Positions 9,116-18,800 of a stretch of 64,000 bases of DNA are shown here, piece by piece (position 1 is the stretch's first letter; each line of letters begins with the position of its first letter). Location: positions 57,817-121,816 of the forward strand of contig JAEWUM010000056.1 in assembly GCA_023459355.1 (NCBI GenBank), in the 5' to 3' direction. The translations under genes and the position numbers were made by a program. Below the pieces are notes generated by a model. That model saw only the letters and a program-made list of their open reading frames with translations. It made no database searches and was not told where the DNA came from. The stretch is from Bacteroidota bacterium (GTDB lineage Bacteria; Bacteroidota; Bacteroidia; Bacteroidales; Paludibacteraceae).

Positions 9116-10039
9116 TTACTTCGTGATTTCAATGTTCATAAGATAGATTTTTCCGTCAGCAGTGTTATACACAATTTTAGAGGCATCAGCTGAGCCTGAT
9201 GGATTGGTGGCAATTACCGATTTGTCTGTCAATGCCGTACGACCAGCTCCGTTAGTAGCAACTGCAATGATTCTTGAGGAGGTAATAACTGTTCCGTCAT
9301 CGTAATCTTCCATGCCGATGATCCAGTTGTTGCCCATCCATTTTGGTGCGCGCAATACGCCCAGCGAAACCGGGTTCGAGCCGTCTAAGTTGCTCACGTA
9401 GGCTTTTCCCTTTTCTATAACATAATAAAGTAGTTTTTTTCCATCGGGAGAGATGGATGTCCACAGGTAATTGTAATTATCGTTTTCTTTTGAAATCAGC
9501 GATGTTTGCTTATGCCGGGTCAGATATAACTTTCCTTTGCTTATGCTGCTGATTGCAGGTACTGACTGAAGCGCTTTTCCGGTAATTCTTTTTGTTTTGA
9601 GCGTGCCGTTTTCCAACGCGATAACTGTTCCGTCTTTAATCATAAATTGTTCCAGGTTCCGGCTTTCCTTTACCACGTCGTTTTGTTTGCCGGTGGTCAT
9701 GTCCAGTGCTCTCAAACTGGTATAGCGCAGCTTGTTTTTGTATTGCTGACTTCTGTACGCCACTAATTTCCCATCATCAGAAATTTGCACGTTAAATCCG
9801 GCACCTTTGTCGGTGGTAAGTGTGCTGAGTTTTCCTGTCGACAGATTGTATTTTCTCAGCCCTTTCAAGTCATTTCCTGTAATCAGGATGTAATCGCCTG
9901 CCGGGCTCAGTACCGGACTGTAACCTGTTTCAGCAGGAGGCAATGGGATAGCCTGGTTGCTTGTGACTTTAATTCCCTGGGAATAAGTCAGATTGCAGAA
10001 TGCAACCAACATTAATAAAGAAAAAATGATTTTGTTCAT
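9116..10039 (-). CDS. Secreted TolB-like (PD40) beta-propeller protein
   Basis: 307 residues from the ATG at 10039, which opens a clean signal peptide (MNKIIFSLLMLVAFCNLTYSQ); an upstream reading-frame extension to 10180 is AT-rich and has no family character. The mature protein has repeated 'YSPVLSPAGDYILIT', 'NVQISDDGKLVAY', 'WTSISPDGKKLLYY' strands, the hallmark of WD40-like PD40 propellers found in TolB. No catalytic residues are evident and there is no T9SS tail, so it is probably periplasmic. It precedes the amidase by 4 bp and is certainly co-transcribed with it; a helper or sensor role in murein breakdown is only an inference. The 141 bp upstream (10040-10180) is an AT-rich leader. 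Confidence 0.75.
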   Translation of the reverse strand: MNKIIFSLLMLVAFCNLTYSQGIKVTSNQAIPLPPAETGYSPVLSPAGDYILITGNDLKGLRKYNLSTGKLSTLTTDKGAGFNVQISDDGKLVAYRSQQYKNKLRYTSLRALDMTTGKQNDVVKESRNLEQFMIKDGTVIALENGTLKTKRITGKALQSVPAISSISKGKLYLTRHKQTSLISKENDNYNYLWTSISPDGKKLLYYVIEKGKAYVSNLDGSNPVSLGVLRAPKWMGNNWIIGMEDYDDGTVITSSRIIAVATNGAGRTALTDKSVIATNPSGSADASKIVYNTADGKIYLMNIEITK

Positions 10040-10182
10040 ACCATGATTTGTGTTAGAATAAAGATAAAGTTGATTGTAGAAAATGATAAATTCAGAACCC
10101 AAAAATAGACATATAAAATTATTTATTAATGCAAATAACACATAAAATAAATTAATAAGTGTATATAAAATATAAAACAAAA

Positions 10183-10206
10183 AACCCCGGATTGAAGTCC
10201 GGGGTT
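10183..10206 (-). terminator. Rho-independent terminator after kinase copy 2
   Basis: Perfect 9-bp stem (AACCCCGGA, 10183-10191, with 10198-10206) and a 6-nt loop. Read on the minus strand it is followed by a T-rich run (TTTTTTGTTTTA). It lies 22 bp past the stop of the kinase gene at 10229, so the TolB-amidase pair downstream either needs its own promoter in 10040-10182 or read-through. Confidence 0.88.
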
Positions 10207-10228
10207 AATAAGCTGCATGTATATTCGG

Positions 10229-11071
10229 TTACAGGAGTTTCGGGTAGTAATAATCCACCAGGCCTTTCATGGGTGATTCGGTGACTTTGGCGATTTTTAC
10301 GTCAAATTCTTTGGCGACATCCAACAGGATATCCTGATAGCTGTCGGCTACTGTACCGATAAAGCCGATAGGATATTTTTGGTAGTCGTATTGCAGGATG
10401 TTTCTTCTGAAAAATCTTCTGAAGTTTTTGGAAATCAGATCATAAACGTATTCTTCGTGTTTAAAATCCAGCAGGAAAAAAGAAAACTTAGATAATGTCC
10501 TGTTTGGGAAAGGCTGGTTGTAAACCATGTCCAGTACATCGTCGGAAGTCAGGTGGTAAAGATCATAAAATTTATTGGTCAAATCAGATGGAGCCAGGTT
10601 TTTCAGGCAGTCGCTGAGGAACATTTTACCCAGTACAGAACTGCTACCTTCATCTCCCAGCACGTAACCCAATGATTTTACGTTCTGGATAATCTCATTT
10701 CCATCGTAGAGTCCGGTATTCGAACCGGTACCCAATATGCAGGCAATGCCTTTTTCTTTGCCGAAAAGAGATCTGCCGGCAGCCAGTAAGTCGCTGTAAA
10801 CCTTTGTTTTTACCCTGAACTGAGAAGTCAGCGATGCCTTGACAATATTCTTCTTTTCCTCCGAAGTGCAACCGGCGCCATAGAAGAAAATCTCGTCTAA
10901 TTTCCGGGTGAAGAATTTTTCAGGCAGTTGCAGTCTGATGCAACGGCTGATTTCCCTTCTGGTTTGAAAAAAAGGATTGATCCCTTCTGTAAAGGCGTGT
11001 TCAACTACGTGGTTTCCCTCGAGCAGGCACCATTCGGCTTTAGTTGATCCACTTTCTGCTATTAGTCTCAT
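10229..11071 (-). CDS. BadF/BcrA-family amino-sugar kinase, copy 2
   Basis: 280 residues, cytoplasmic, collinear with copy 1 at 4342-5178 over the whole length. Motifs: AESGSTKAEW (phosphate 1, with Glu where copy 1 has Asp), YSDLLAAG, GTGSNTGLYDG (phosphate 2), GDEGSSSVLG, and a C-terminal ESPMKGLVDYY matching QSPMDGLIKFY of copy 1. The Asp-to-Glu change also occurs in many bacteroidal family members as I remember them, so activity is likely retained. It lies between the SGNH esterase and the amidase pair on the minus strand. A plausible division of labour is one GlcNAc kinase and one MurNAc kinase. A terminator follows directly. Confidence 0.8.
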   Translation of the reverse strand: MRLIAESGSTKAEWCLLEGNHVVEHAFTEGINPFFQTRREISRCIRLQLPEKFFTRKLDEIFFYGAGCTSEEKKNIVKASLTSQFRVKTKVYSDLLAAGRSLFGKEKGIACILGTGSNTGLYDGNEIIQNVKSLGYVLGDEGSSSVLGKMFLSDCLKNLAPSDLTNKFYDLYHLTSDDVLDMVYNQPFPNRTLSKFSFFLLDFKHEEYVYDLISKNFRRFFRRNILQYDYQKYPIGFIGTVADSYQDILLDVAKEFDVKIAKVTESPMKGLVDYYYPKLL

Positions 11072-11100
11072 TGTTTAGTCTTTTATGCTGTTGTATTTCT

Positions 11101-11769
11101 TTATTCCTCTATTAAGCTGCTGATTCCGCTAATCCATACCTGATATCCTTCCTCGTTGAGATGTAATCCGTCGGTCGTGAAGGCAGGGTTCAGTTTGCGT
11201 TTTTGCTGTAAAAACAGAGGATAAAGGTTTACGTATCTGATATTTTCTTTTTTGCAAAGTTTTTTTAGTCTGATGTTCAGGTTTTCAATTTGTTTTTCCT
11301 TGTTAATCAGTCTTTTGTAGCGTCCAAAATCATTGTTGACAGGCAGAATACTCTGGATGTAAATGGTGGTTTCGGGCGATTCGGTTAATACTTTCCGGAT
11401 AATTTTTTCAAAATTTTTGCAAAGATAATCATTCTTATAATTCTGTGAAATGTCGTTGATGCCAATCATCAGAAAAAGTTTGACTGGTTTTGCGTTGGTT
11501 ATTTCATCCAGTCTGGCTAATACACCTTCCGTGTTATCTCCTGAAATTCCACGGTTTGCGGGTTTGTGTGCCGGAAACCAGGTGTCCCAGTCGCCACCCT
11601 GCGTGAGGCTGTTGCCAAGAAATATAATGCCGTGTTTTTCTAATCCTTCTTCGCGGAATGTTTTTATTCTGTTTTTGTAAGTTTCCGTTTCGTAAGTTTT
11701 CTCAGTTTTAATTTCCTGTGCAAATGCTGTCAGGCAAATCCAGCTTAGTGTCATTATGATTGTTTTCAC
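11101..11769 (-). CDS. Secreted SGNH/GDSL hydrolase (candidate sugar O-acetyl esterase)
   Basis: 222 residues with a short signal peptide (to about AFAQ, residue 18). The four SGNH blocks are visible: GNSLTQGG (nucleophile Ser), RGISGDNT (Gly), MIGINDIS (Asn) and DGLHLNEEGY (Asp/His). The family includes sialate and xylan O-acetyl esterases and peptidoglycan O-acetyl esterases. Its place as first gene of the minus-strand run ending in the amidase suggests removal of O-acetyl groups that block muramidases, but this is inference. A bacteroidal promoter lies about 60 bp upstream of the ATG. Confidence 0.8.
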   Translation of the reverse strand: MKTIIMTLSWICLTAFAQEIKTEKTYETETYKNRIKTFREEGLEKHGIIFLGNSLTQGGDWDTWFPAHKPANRGISGDNTEGVLARLDEITNAKPVKLFLMIGINDISQNYKNDYLCKNFEKIIRKVLTESPETTIYIQSILPVNNDFGRYKRLINKEKQIENLNIRLKKLCKKENIRYVNLYPLFLQQKRKLNPAFTTDGLHLNEEGYQVWISGISSLIEE

Positions 11770-11825
11770 GGTGTGTTGGTTGTTTGTATAATGAGATAAA
11801 ATGTGATTAATTTAAATTTTCAATG

Positions 11826-11857
11826 CAAATGTAAGCAATATATTTTATGAAATAACA
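11826..11857 (-). promoter_or_regulatory. Bacteroidal promoter for the SGNH-kinase-amidase run
   Basis: On the minus strand a TTG (11857-11855) is followed after 21 bp by TACATTTG (11833-11826), matching the bacteroidal -33/-7 consensus TTG and TAnnTTTG. Predicted start of transcription lies about 50 nt before the ATG at 11769. Confidence 0.55.
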
Positions 11858-12095
11858 ATAAATTTTACGTTTAAAAAAAAATAGAATGATTTTTTATTTG
11901 TCTATCTGTCTTTAGTTTATGAATTTGAGGTCTGTTGTGTGACTATACTTTAAAGTTAAATAAAAAATATAAAATATAAAATAACAAAAAATATGTGTTC
12001 AAAAATTAACAAAATGTTTTTGTTAAAGTGTTGTATCCCTTAGTATTATGGGAAAAAAGCATCAAACTTGTAAAAAATGTCTGTTTTTTCATAGG

Positions 12096-12125
12096 TTGTA
12101 TGTTGAATATAATTCGATATTTTTG
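12096..12125 (+). promoter_or_regulatory. Bacteroidal promoter for the T9SS-cargo run
   Basis: TTG (12096-12098), a 19-bp spacer and TATTTTTG (12118-12125) match the consensus closely. This predicts an untranslated leader of about 80 nt before the ATG at 12212. Confidence 0.6.
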
Positions 12126-12211
12126 ACAGCAGTTATATGGAAGGCTTTACTCAATCTTTCCGAATTGTATCTTAAATTATCTAATTATTAAACTTTTAAA
12201 CAAGTTATGTT

Positions 12212-13978
12212 ATGAAAAAATTAATTACTTTTTTACTTGTGGCATTTTGCTTCAATGGTTTATACGCGGGAGTTACATTGACTCCAAAGTATTCCAAAAC
12301 GACTTACACGTGGAATACAGGAACTAACTCAAGAAGTGCAACTTATTATGATGGAAATCTTTATGTGATTGATAAAGGGAATAAAAAAGTACAAGTTATT
12401 AGTGCTGTTGATGGTTCTGAAGGAACAGCAATAGCTGATGCTAATTTTACAGGTTTTAGTGTTACTGCAAATAGTGCTGGTAATTTGTATGTTACTTCCG
12501 GAGCTTATGGTATGACGAATAACATTCAGGGAACCCTAATTGTAGGAGAAACAAAAACTTATGCAAATACGGCTTTATCCGGAACAGGTAGACTTGATTT
12601 TGTTTCTGCTTATGGTGACTTTGCAACTCAAGGGTATTTAGCTGGAGCTTCAATTAATACTGCTGACAATATCTTGATATGGAAAATTCAATCTGGAGCA
12701 TTTGTTAATGCTGCAGCTCCAGTTGTAATTAGTGGGAAAAGAGGAAATTTTTACACTGGTGCTGATATCAATTGGATTGATGAAACTCATATGCTTGTTA
12801 CCGGGGCAAGTGCTATACCAAAGATAGTCGAATTAGATTTAGAAACGCCAGCTAATAGTACCTCTACTAGTATAGGTAGTGCAACCTTTGGAGTAGGTGG
12901 TGGTGCATATTTTAAAGTTTTAGGCAGACCTTATGTTGCATTAGGTTCAACACAATATGGGGTAGTAAAAGTATATGATATACAAAATCCGGCTACGCCT
13001 GTACTAATTGGTGAAACTACCCAGATTGGTGCAAATGCAAACACGACCTTGCATATTTCTGTACATGCTGTTGTTTCGGGAAATAAAGCAACAATATTCA
13101 TATGGGCGCCAAACAACGGTTTAGCTGTTTATGAAATGGAAGTTCCTGCCAAAACATTCACAGTTACCGTACCTCAGGGAACTGAAAAAGTCTATGTTGC
13201 AGGTTCCTTTACATTCAAAAGTTGGGATAATGCAGATCCTTATGAACTTACAACTACTGCAAATCCAAATGAATTTACAGGTACTTTCGCCTGTGAGGAT
13301 GGTATTGAATACAAATACTTGAACGGAAAAGGAAACTGGGATTATCAAGAGTCTGCTGGTCTTGGTTCTACTGAGTATAATGCTGCTGATGGTACACCGG
13401 TGAAACCTGCTGATGGAATCAATCGCTCTTACAATGCCAGCGATGTGGTTGCAAACTGGAAGGCTGTTTCTAAATTTGTTCTGACAGCGGATATAACCAC
13501 CGGTGGTATTCCATCTGATTTGTATGTTAAAGGTGGTTGGGATGGATGGGCTACTGCAACTGCATTAGCAAAAAATGGAACAACTGATTTTACGGTTACC
13601 ATAGGTGATGGAATTGATGACGTAATATATTCAAATTCAGGGTATAAATATTATACAACGGATATGGGTTCACCTGAGAATTGGGAGAATCGCGGAAGTA
13701 ACAGATGGGCAATTTATCCATCCATGACAGATGAAATTGCCGGATTTGGAACGCCGATACCTTCTACAGGAATGAATGGCAAAAAGGTTGATGTTCAAAT
13801 TGTTCGTACTTCGAATGGAATTGAAGCTAGATTTAACGGGCAGGCAACCATTGAGTTGTATAATCTGAATGGCGTTTTAATCGATAAGGCCGTATCTTCA
13901 GACAGCTATTCGCATGATTTGATGAATGGTATTTATGTTCTTCGGGTTAATGGAGAATCTGTTAAATTTGTGAAGTAA
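12212..13978 (+). CDS. T9SS-exported protein with propeller-like and carbohydrate-binding-like domains
   Basis: 588 residues with a signal peptide (MKKLITFLLVAFCFNGLYAG). Residues about 25-310 form a strand-rich region (YDGNLYVIDKGNKKVQVI, then similar blocks) resembling the DUF4623-like centre of the amidase at 5230-9111. Around 310-400 comes a segment 'TVPQGTEKVYVAGSF...W' that looks like a CBM20/CBM48-type starch/glucan-binding sandwich, apparently followed by a second similar one (ITTGGIPSDLYVKGGWDGW). The C-terminus (IELYNLNGVLI...GIYVLRVNGES) is a T9SS sorting domain. No catalytic motif is recognised. Its base composition is more A/T-rich than the neighbours. Role unknown; a surface binder of glycan is a guess from context. 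Confidence 0.7.
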   Translation: MKKLITFLLVAFCFNGLYAGVTLTPKYSKTTYTWNTGTNSRSATYYDGNLYVIDKGNKKVQVISAVDGSEGTAIADANFTGFSVTANSAGNLYVTSGAYGMTNNIQGTLIVGETKTYANTALSGTGRLDFVSAYGDFATQGYLAGASINTADNILIWKIQSGAFVNAAAPVVISGKRGNFYTGADINWIDETHMLVTGASAIPKIVELDLETPANSTSTSIGSATFGVGGGAYFKVLGRPYVALGSTQYGVVKVYDIQNPATPVLIGETTQIGANANTTLHISVHAVVSGNKATIFIWAPNNGLAVYEMEVPAKTFTVTVPQGTEKVYVAGSFTFKSWDNADPYELTTTANPNEFTGTFACEDGIEYKYLNGKGNWDYQESAGLGSTEYNAADGTPVKPADGINRSYNASDVVANWKAVSKFVLTADITTGGIPSDLYVKGGWDGWATATALAKNGTTDFTVTIGDGIDDVIYSNSGYKYYTTDMGSPENWENRGSNRWAIYPSMTDEIAGFGTPIPSTGMNGKKVDVQIVRTSNGIEARFNGQATIELYNLNGVLIDKAVSSDSYSHDLMNGIYVLRVNGESVKFVK

Positions 13979-14017
13979 GATTTGTCTTTTATCATACAAT
14001 ATCTCTGATTAATTAAT

Positions 14018-14070
14018 ATGACTGTATGAAAATAATTCATTGGAAACAAGAATAAATTTCATACAGTCAT
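14018..14070. terminator. Long-arm inverted repeat, probable terminator
   Basis: Perfect 14-bp arms (ATGACTGTATGAAA, 14018-14031, with 14057-14070) around a 25-nt AT-rich loop, then a T/C-rich run. It lies between two codirectional genes. The loop is longer than in a classic terminator, so a regulatory or mRNA-stabilising hairpin is possible too. Confidence 0.6.
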
Positions 14071-14100
14071 TCTTTCCACACTATTTATTCCACATCCCTC

Positions 14101-15813
14101 ATGTCAAAATCAATGCTTCTTCTCACGCTTTTAGTTACATTTCTGTTTTCGACTGCTACCGAACCGCAACGTGAATTTCGGGCAAACTGGGTAGCTACAG
14201 TATCCAACATCGATTGGCCTAAAACCAAAATCACCACAACGGGAAGTCAAACCCAAATCAATGCACAAAAAGCCGAATTAATCAGTATACTGGATAAAAT
14301 GCAGGCGGCCAATATGAACGCGGTATTTTTGCAGATTCGTCCGATGGCCGATGCGCTTTATCCGACACAACTTACTACCTGGTCGTCGTATCTGACTGGT
14401 ACACGTGGAAGAAATCCGGGCTATGATCCGCTGGCTTTTGCTATTGAAGAGGCGCATAAACGTGGCATGGAACTGCATGGTTGGATGAATCCTTACCGGT
14501 ACACCAATTCATCTACCAGCCATGCTTCAAGCGATTATATGCAGGTGCAACATCCTGAATGGTTGTTGAGCTTTGATACAAATGAAGAGATCCTGAATCC
14601 GGGTATTCCCGCAGTTCGTACGCATATCGCACAGGTGACCAAAGAAGTTATTGTTAATTATCCTGATATCGATGGCATCGTGTGGGATGATTATTTTTAC
14701 ATTTCAGCTATCACTGCCGGCGAACAGGATGCTGCTACTTATCAGAATTATAATCCGCAGGGTTTGACTATTGGAGACTGGCGCCGGGATAATGTAAATA
14801 AAACCGTGAAGGAAGTGTATGATACCATTCAGCGGGTTAATCCGGGCATTCGTTTTGGCATTTCTCCACGTGGTATCTGGAGCATAAGTAAGACTGCAGC
14901 TAATAAGTACGGAGTTACATTGCCTACGGGCATCACCGGTGCCGATAATTACAATTCTATTTATTGCGATGGCCTGGCCTGGTTAAGTCAGGGTACGATC
15001 GACTATATTTCTCCTCAGCTTTATTGGGCAACTTATCCGACCGGATCGTCAGGTCAGGATTACAATGTGTTGGCGCCCTGGTGGCAGAGTATTGCAAATA
15101 AATACGGCCGGCATTTTTATTCGAGTCAGGCACTTTACAGGGGATGGGATCAGTCGGAAATAGGTTTGCAGATTGATAAAAACAGGGCTGTTAACACCAT
15201 CTCTCCGGGTTCTGTTTTTTATAATACTTCTTATTTTGTGGCAGAGAATTATGGCCCATATCTGAAAACAAATTTCTTTCAAACCAAAATATTGCCTCCT
15301 GTTATCAGTTGGAAAACAAACCAGGCTTTACCTGTTGCCAATGTGCAGCGAAATGGAAATATCCTTTCGTGGAGTGCTTCTCAGACTGATGGAAGTTTCG
15401 TTATTTTTGCTGTACCCCGTGAATTTACCCCTGGTTCAATAACTGGTTTTGACTATATGCTCACCAGACACTGGACGAAAAACAACACCTTCGATTTGAG
15501 CAATTATAATAATTTACTGAGTTCACATGGTTTTGCAGTTGCTTATGTCAACAGGTTTGAAACGATGTCGACTCCGGTGTATGAGTACGATATCATTTCC
15601 GCGGATGTTGCATCTGTAAAAAGCACGTTTCATGCTTATGTCGAGGGTGGTAAGTTAAACTTAACTGTTTATCAGCCGGAAAATGTAATAATTTATTCAG
15701 CAGGTGGAATCGTGGTTTATCAGGGAATGGTTCAGGATAAATTGATTGTAGATTTACCCAGAGGGGTTTATTTGGTTCGCGTGAAATCCGAAATAAAGAA
15801 AATTATCCTATAA
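14101..15813 (+). CDS. GHL10/DUF187 glycoside hydrolase (DigH/YngK-like) with T9SS tail
   Basis: 570 residues. After a signal peptide (to about STATE, residue 21) comes the GHL10 barrel: REFRANWVATVSNIDWP, NAVFLQIRPMAD, GMELHGWMNPYR, DIDGIVWDDYF, FGISPRGIW, and IDYISPQLYWA, with the paired Asp of WDDY and the Gln of SPQLYW as likely active-site residues. In Escherichia coli the relative DigH (YddW) cleaves glycan strands from which amidases have removed the peptides. The C-terminus from about residue 505 (VIIYSAGGIVVYQG...RGVYLVRV) looks like a T9SS sorting domain. Together with the exported amidase this fits a surface pathway for denuded murein. It is followed by the next gene after 17 bp. 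Confidence 0.82.
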   Translation: MSKSMLLLTLLVTFLFSTATEPQREFRANWVATVSNIDWPKTKITTTGSQTQINAQKAELISILDKMQAANMNAVFLQIRPMADALYPTQLTTWSSYLTGTRGRNPGYDPLAFAIEEAHKRGMELHGWMNPYRYTNSSTSHASSDYMQVQHPEWLLSFDTNEEILNPGIPAVRTHIAQVTKEVIVNYPDIDGIVWDDYFYISAITAGEQDAATYQNYNPQGLTIGDWRRDNVNKTVKEVYDTIQRVNPGIRFGISPRGIWSISKTAANKYGVTLPTGITGADNYNSIYCDGLAWLSQGTIDYISPQLYWATYPTGSSGQDYNVLAPWWQSIANKYGRHFYSSQALYRGWDQSEIGLQIDKNRAVNTISPGSVFYNTSYFVAENYGPYLKTNFFQTKILPPVISWKTNQALPVANVQRNGNILSWSASQTDGSFVIFAVPREFTPGSITGFDYMLTRHWTKNNTFDLSNYNNLLSSHGFAVAYVNRFETMSTPVYEYDIISADVASVKSTFHAYVEGGKLNLTVYQPENVIIYSAGGIVVYQGMVQDKLIVDLPRGVYLVRVKSEIKKIIL

Positions 15814-15830
15814 ATATATTTAATACAAAC

Positions 15831-18800
15831 ATGAAAACACAAAGATTGATTTTATTACTTATGTTATTGCTCTGTGTTTCAGGAGTAATAACCCTCAACG
15901 CGCAACCGGCAAGCGGTCCCGGAGTTGATCCGAATGCGTTGTTAATCATGGACTTTGAAAACGGTGATGTCAGCGGTTGGACTAAAAACACCATCAACAG
16001 AGGTGAAAAAGTAAGTGTTGAACTGATGGATGCTGAAAAGGGAGATCCGGTGCGTTTCGGACGTTATGCGGTTAAACTGAATTGGGATTTAACAGCAGCT
16101 CAAACGAATCAAACATTGGCTTGCCTTTATTCGCCTCCCGGTACGGCTTTTACTATTCCTGCAGCTCCCAAACCACGGAAAATAGGTATGTGGATTTATG
16201 CTTCGCCCGAATGCCATGGAAATATTTGGTTCAGGCTTCAGTTATTTTCCCCTCCGGGCAGTACACCGGGTGCGGGAGCTTCAGTTGTCAGCGTCTTTGG
16301 AAATGAGATATCTTATAATTTCTGGACCGGATGGAAATACCATGAATTTGATTTTCCTGACGGTGGCGCTAATAAAGCGCTTGGTCCACCCTCAACAACA
16401 ACGCCTTCTTATGGGATGTTTCGGCTTCTGCAAACGAGTTCGGGGATGAATGGAAAGCAATTGACAAAGGGTTACTTTATCATTGATAATATACGTGTTA
16501 CAAGCGGTAATGTTACGGAAGATACTACCCGTCCTGTCATCAGCAGTTTAACCGGAAACGGAACAGCCCTTTCGGGAGCTACGTTTAATACTGGAGCAAT
16601 AAATCTGTCAACTACTTATAGTGATAATCTCAGCGGTATCAACATCCAGAGCGCCAGTTTTACGGTAAACGGAATTGCTTATAAAGCTGACAGCACAGGC
16701 TTTACTGCTGATGCTACTTCGGCAACGCTTACAGGTTTGAAACTTCGCAATGGAACACATACCGTTGTAGCGCATGTGGAAGATAATTTTGGAAATATTC
16801 AAACAAGTACCGCTACTTTTACAGTGAATGATCCGAATGTAGTGGCAACAACGGTTACGCTGGTTCCTGATGCTCAGGCGCAGGTGGGCAATGTGTTTGA
16901 AATGAAAGTCAATGCAAATAATTCGCAGGATATTAAGACCCTGGATATCACGTTGGAATTGAATCAGTATGCTGCTGTTGATGCAACCAATGGTGTTGTT
17001 TTCGCCGGATCGGTTACTGAGGGAACATACAATTACAATACTGCAAATAATCAATTGACGATTCACCTGAAAAACGATCATACAGCTACTGCGGTGGAGA
17101 CACTCGCAACCATCAAGGTAAATATCTCGAAAAACAGCAATCCGGATGACGTACTCAGGTGTACCCCCGTTGTAGCAACTGCAACCTATGGTGATGACAC
17201 AACAGGAGCGTTTTCTCTTTTTAGTGCATTCTCCAGGCCGGTGTTGGCAACCTATAATCTTACGGTTCTCAAACGTATTGTAGGAGTTCCCGGGGAGGTG
17301 TCGGTAACTGGTCTGAATGGTAACCCCATAGCAGGAGCCACTGTTTATGCCGATGCTGTGTCGGGTGTTACCGGTGCCAATGGTATTGCTTCATTTAATT
17401 TCACGGCTTCGGAGCAGGCTGTTAATATGTATGCAGGCAAAGATGGTAAGTATTCTTATACACATATCGTTCGTACACTTACTCCGAAACTGACAAGTAT
17501 CCCTTCAGCAATCAGGTCAGGCACAACCCTTGATCCTTCCACTTCGAAAACCATTGTGTGGATGGCAAATCCTGCAACTGCTGCAGAGCCTTCAATTATC
17601 AAAATAGCAAAGAAAGCTGATGGAGAAGGTAGTTTTCAGCAATTTACCGGGATCACAAAAATACTTGAATTCGACGCGATATCAAGCAGTGGTGTTGCTA
17701 AAGGCAGTAAAGTTACAGTGACAGGATTGGAGCCCGGAACAAGCTATATTTATCAGGTGGGCGACGGTACCAACTGGTCGGCAACAAGAGAATTTAAAAC
17801 AACTGCTAATACCAATAAGTTCTCGTTCAGTGCTTATGGCGATTTGCAGGCAACAGGTTCGGCTGACATGGCGCTTTGGATATCAGCAGGAGAAACGATT
17901 GAATCGATGGAACAAAAACCTTTCTTCAGTCTGAATGTGGGCGATATAGTTGATAATGACAATAACTGGGCATATCATGCTCATTATTCAAGTTTATTCG
18001 ATCAGCGTACCGGCTTTGCCAATATCGACATGGTATCCGGCTATGGAAATCATGAATACATGGGGACACCAAACGCGGATATTATTAAATTCCTGAATGG
18101 GCACCCTACGTTGGAGCCGTCAGATAAGTATGATGTTGCAAAGGTCGGAGATGGTACGTATGCATCGGTGTACGGAAATATGATTGTTATTGGACTTGAT
18201 TGGGAGTCGAAAGGTGGTGGCTACACAGCATCTCAGCGACAAACCGAGCAGGTGAAATGGTTGGATGAAGTGCTGACTGCACACGCTGATAAAACATGGA
18301 AAATGATTACCATCCATTATGAAGTTCCGAATACCAGTTTTACACCGACTTCGATGGCTACATTGGGACCGGTGTTGGATAAACATAATGTGCAGGTTGT
18401 ATTCTGTGGTCACGGCCATACATTCCGTCGCGTACAGGTGAAAAACAATGTGTGGACGCCCTCTAATTATACACGAACAGGGACTCCCGTACAAGATGCA
18501 GGAACCATGCACTGGCAACTTGGCGGTATGAGGCCGAGCGACGGTAACAGTCTGCGGTGGGTGTTGGGCGAAGTTGATGGCAATACAATCAAATTTACTG
18601 TGAGAAACGGCAGTAATGCAATCGTTGAGAGCGAATGTTTTACATTAACAACCGTAGCGCAAGCTCCCAATGATGTAGACAACGTAAATAGCAATAGCAG
18701 TATAAAAGTTTATCCAAGTTCATTTACAGATGCCTTGAATGTTTCCGGAGCTGAAAATAGTATGTTGCAGGTAATGGATATTACAGGTGCCAGGGTTTAT

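Larger units (their letters stand above)
11770..12211. other. AT-rich divergent intergenic region
   Basis: This 442-bp gap between the SGNH hydrolase (minus) and the T9SS protein gene (plus) contains no ORF with coding character. It is strongly AT-rich with poly-A/T runs and holds one promoter-like element for each strand (listed separately). I see no hairpin long enough to call a structured RNA. Confidence 0.7.

Noticed and set aside
9112..9132. TTG start for the amidase gene giving seven extra residues
   Set aside because: The ATG at 9111 directly opens a good signal peptide and lies 4 bp after the upstream stop.
10040..10180. N-terminal extension of the TolB-like protein
   Set aside because: The extra 47 residues are Phe/Leu/Asn/Tyr-rich translation of an AT-rich leader and precede a proper signal peptide at 10039.
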